NCBI GenBank assembly: GCA_002362135.1
Contig: DETO01000142.1
Coordinates: forward strand, 1,415 to 7,923
Direction of reading: 5' to 3'
Source of the DNA: Ruminococcus sp. UBA3286
Lineage (GTDB): Bacteria; Bacillota; Clostridia; Oscillospirales; Ruminococcaceae
DNA: 6,509 nt
The first letter of the stretch is position 1. Each line of letters begins with the position of its first letter. A program made the translations under genes and the position numbers. Positions 6,457 through 6,509 of this stretch are shown here, piece after piece. Under the pieces are notes generated by a model, which had not been told where the DNA came from, made no database searches, and saw nothing but the letters and a program-made list of their open reading frames with translations.

Positions 6457-6509
6457 TGCCTAAAGAATAGTCTCTATCGTCCCTGTCAAATTTACCATGT
6501 ACCCATTGG
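6457..6509 (-). repeat. Repeat copy R, inverted relative to copy L
   Basis: Bases 6464-6486 are the exact reverse complement of 47-69, with weaker similarity on both sides. In this copy the window ends GTACCC-ATT-GG (6499-6509), which looks like one hairpin arm, a 3-base loop and the first two bases of the second arm. This matches the hairpin seen completely in copy L. The copy lies 78 bases or more upstream of the minus-strand operon and contains TTGACA (minus strand, 6489-6484), but no good -10 box is found at the right distance. Confidence 0.8.

Noticed and set aside
47..6486. Composite transposon bounded by terminal inverted repeats.
   Set aside because: No transposase, integrase or target-site duplication is visible, and the cargo is two ordinary operons with their own terminator; dispersed repeat copies are the simpler reading.
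6461..6489. TTGACA inside the right repeat (minus strand, 6489-6484) as the -35 box of the PlsR-like/psd operon promoter.
   Set aside because: The hexamer 17 bases downstream is TCTTTA, a poor -10 box, and neighbouring spacings are no better. It is kept only as a possibility.
29..6509. The two repeat copies share a similar translation (TGTIETIL) in one frame, suggesting a short repeated coding sequence.
   Set aside because: The shared peptide comes from the exact 23-base identity; copy R has a stop directly after it and no ribosome site or consistent coding pattern is seen.

Overview
The window looks like chromosomal DNA from a low-to-mid GC, anaerobic Gram-positive of the class Clostridia, probably a gut Oscillospirales/Ruminococcaceae-type organism. 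This rests on strong GGAGG-type ribosome sites before almost every gene, a lipobox-bearing solute-binding protein, a clostridial-type phosphatidylserine decarboxylase and a protein of the benzoyl-CoA reductase/hydroxyacyl-CoA dehydratase family that is typical of strict anaerobes. The lineage is an inference from gene content; no rRNA or tRNA is present.

Layout. Bases 1-313 hold no convincing gene. They contain a long hairpin (7-45), one copy of a repeat (24-76), a Rho-independent terminator (143-177) and a sigma-A-like promoter (219-247). A tightly packed plus-strand operon follows: potA (314-1357), potB (1360-2166), potC (2179-2973) and potD (2984-4252), a complete polyamine ABC importer. 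One hairpin (4258-4291) terminates this operon and also the convergent minus-strand pair. That pair runs right to left: a 408-residue BCR/HAD-family protein (6379-5153), then psd (5148-4273), separated by 4 bases. Bases 6380-6509 are the leader of that operon and carry a second, inverted copy of the repeat (6457-6509).

How the genes work together. PotD captures a polyamine outside the cell, PotB and PotC form the membrane channel, and PotA supplies ATP-driven force. On the other strand, Psd makes phosphatidylethanolamine. The protein encoded with it resembles the reductase half (PlsR) of the plsA-plsR system reported for anaerobic plasmalogen synthesis in Clostridium perfringens. If that is right, the pair is a phospholipid-remodelling unit: Psd makes the PE and the reductase helps turn an ester-linked chain into a vinyl ether. 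The ATP-dependent activator such a system needs is not in this window.

The main points for a second look are: the two inverted copies of a hairpin-plus-23-base-core repeat at the extreme ends of the window, which look like a dispersed repeat at which an assembly may have broken; the PlsR-like/psd pairing without an activator; a PotD with both a lipid anchor and a C-terminal membrane helix; and a Psd in which the second His of the usual HRxH motif is Cys.
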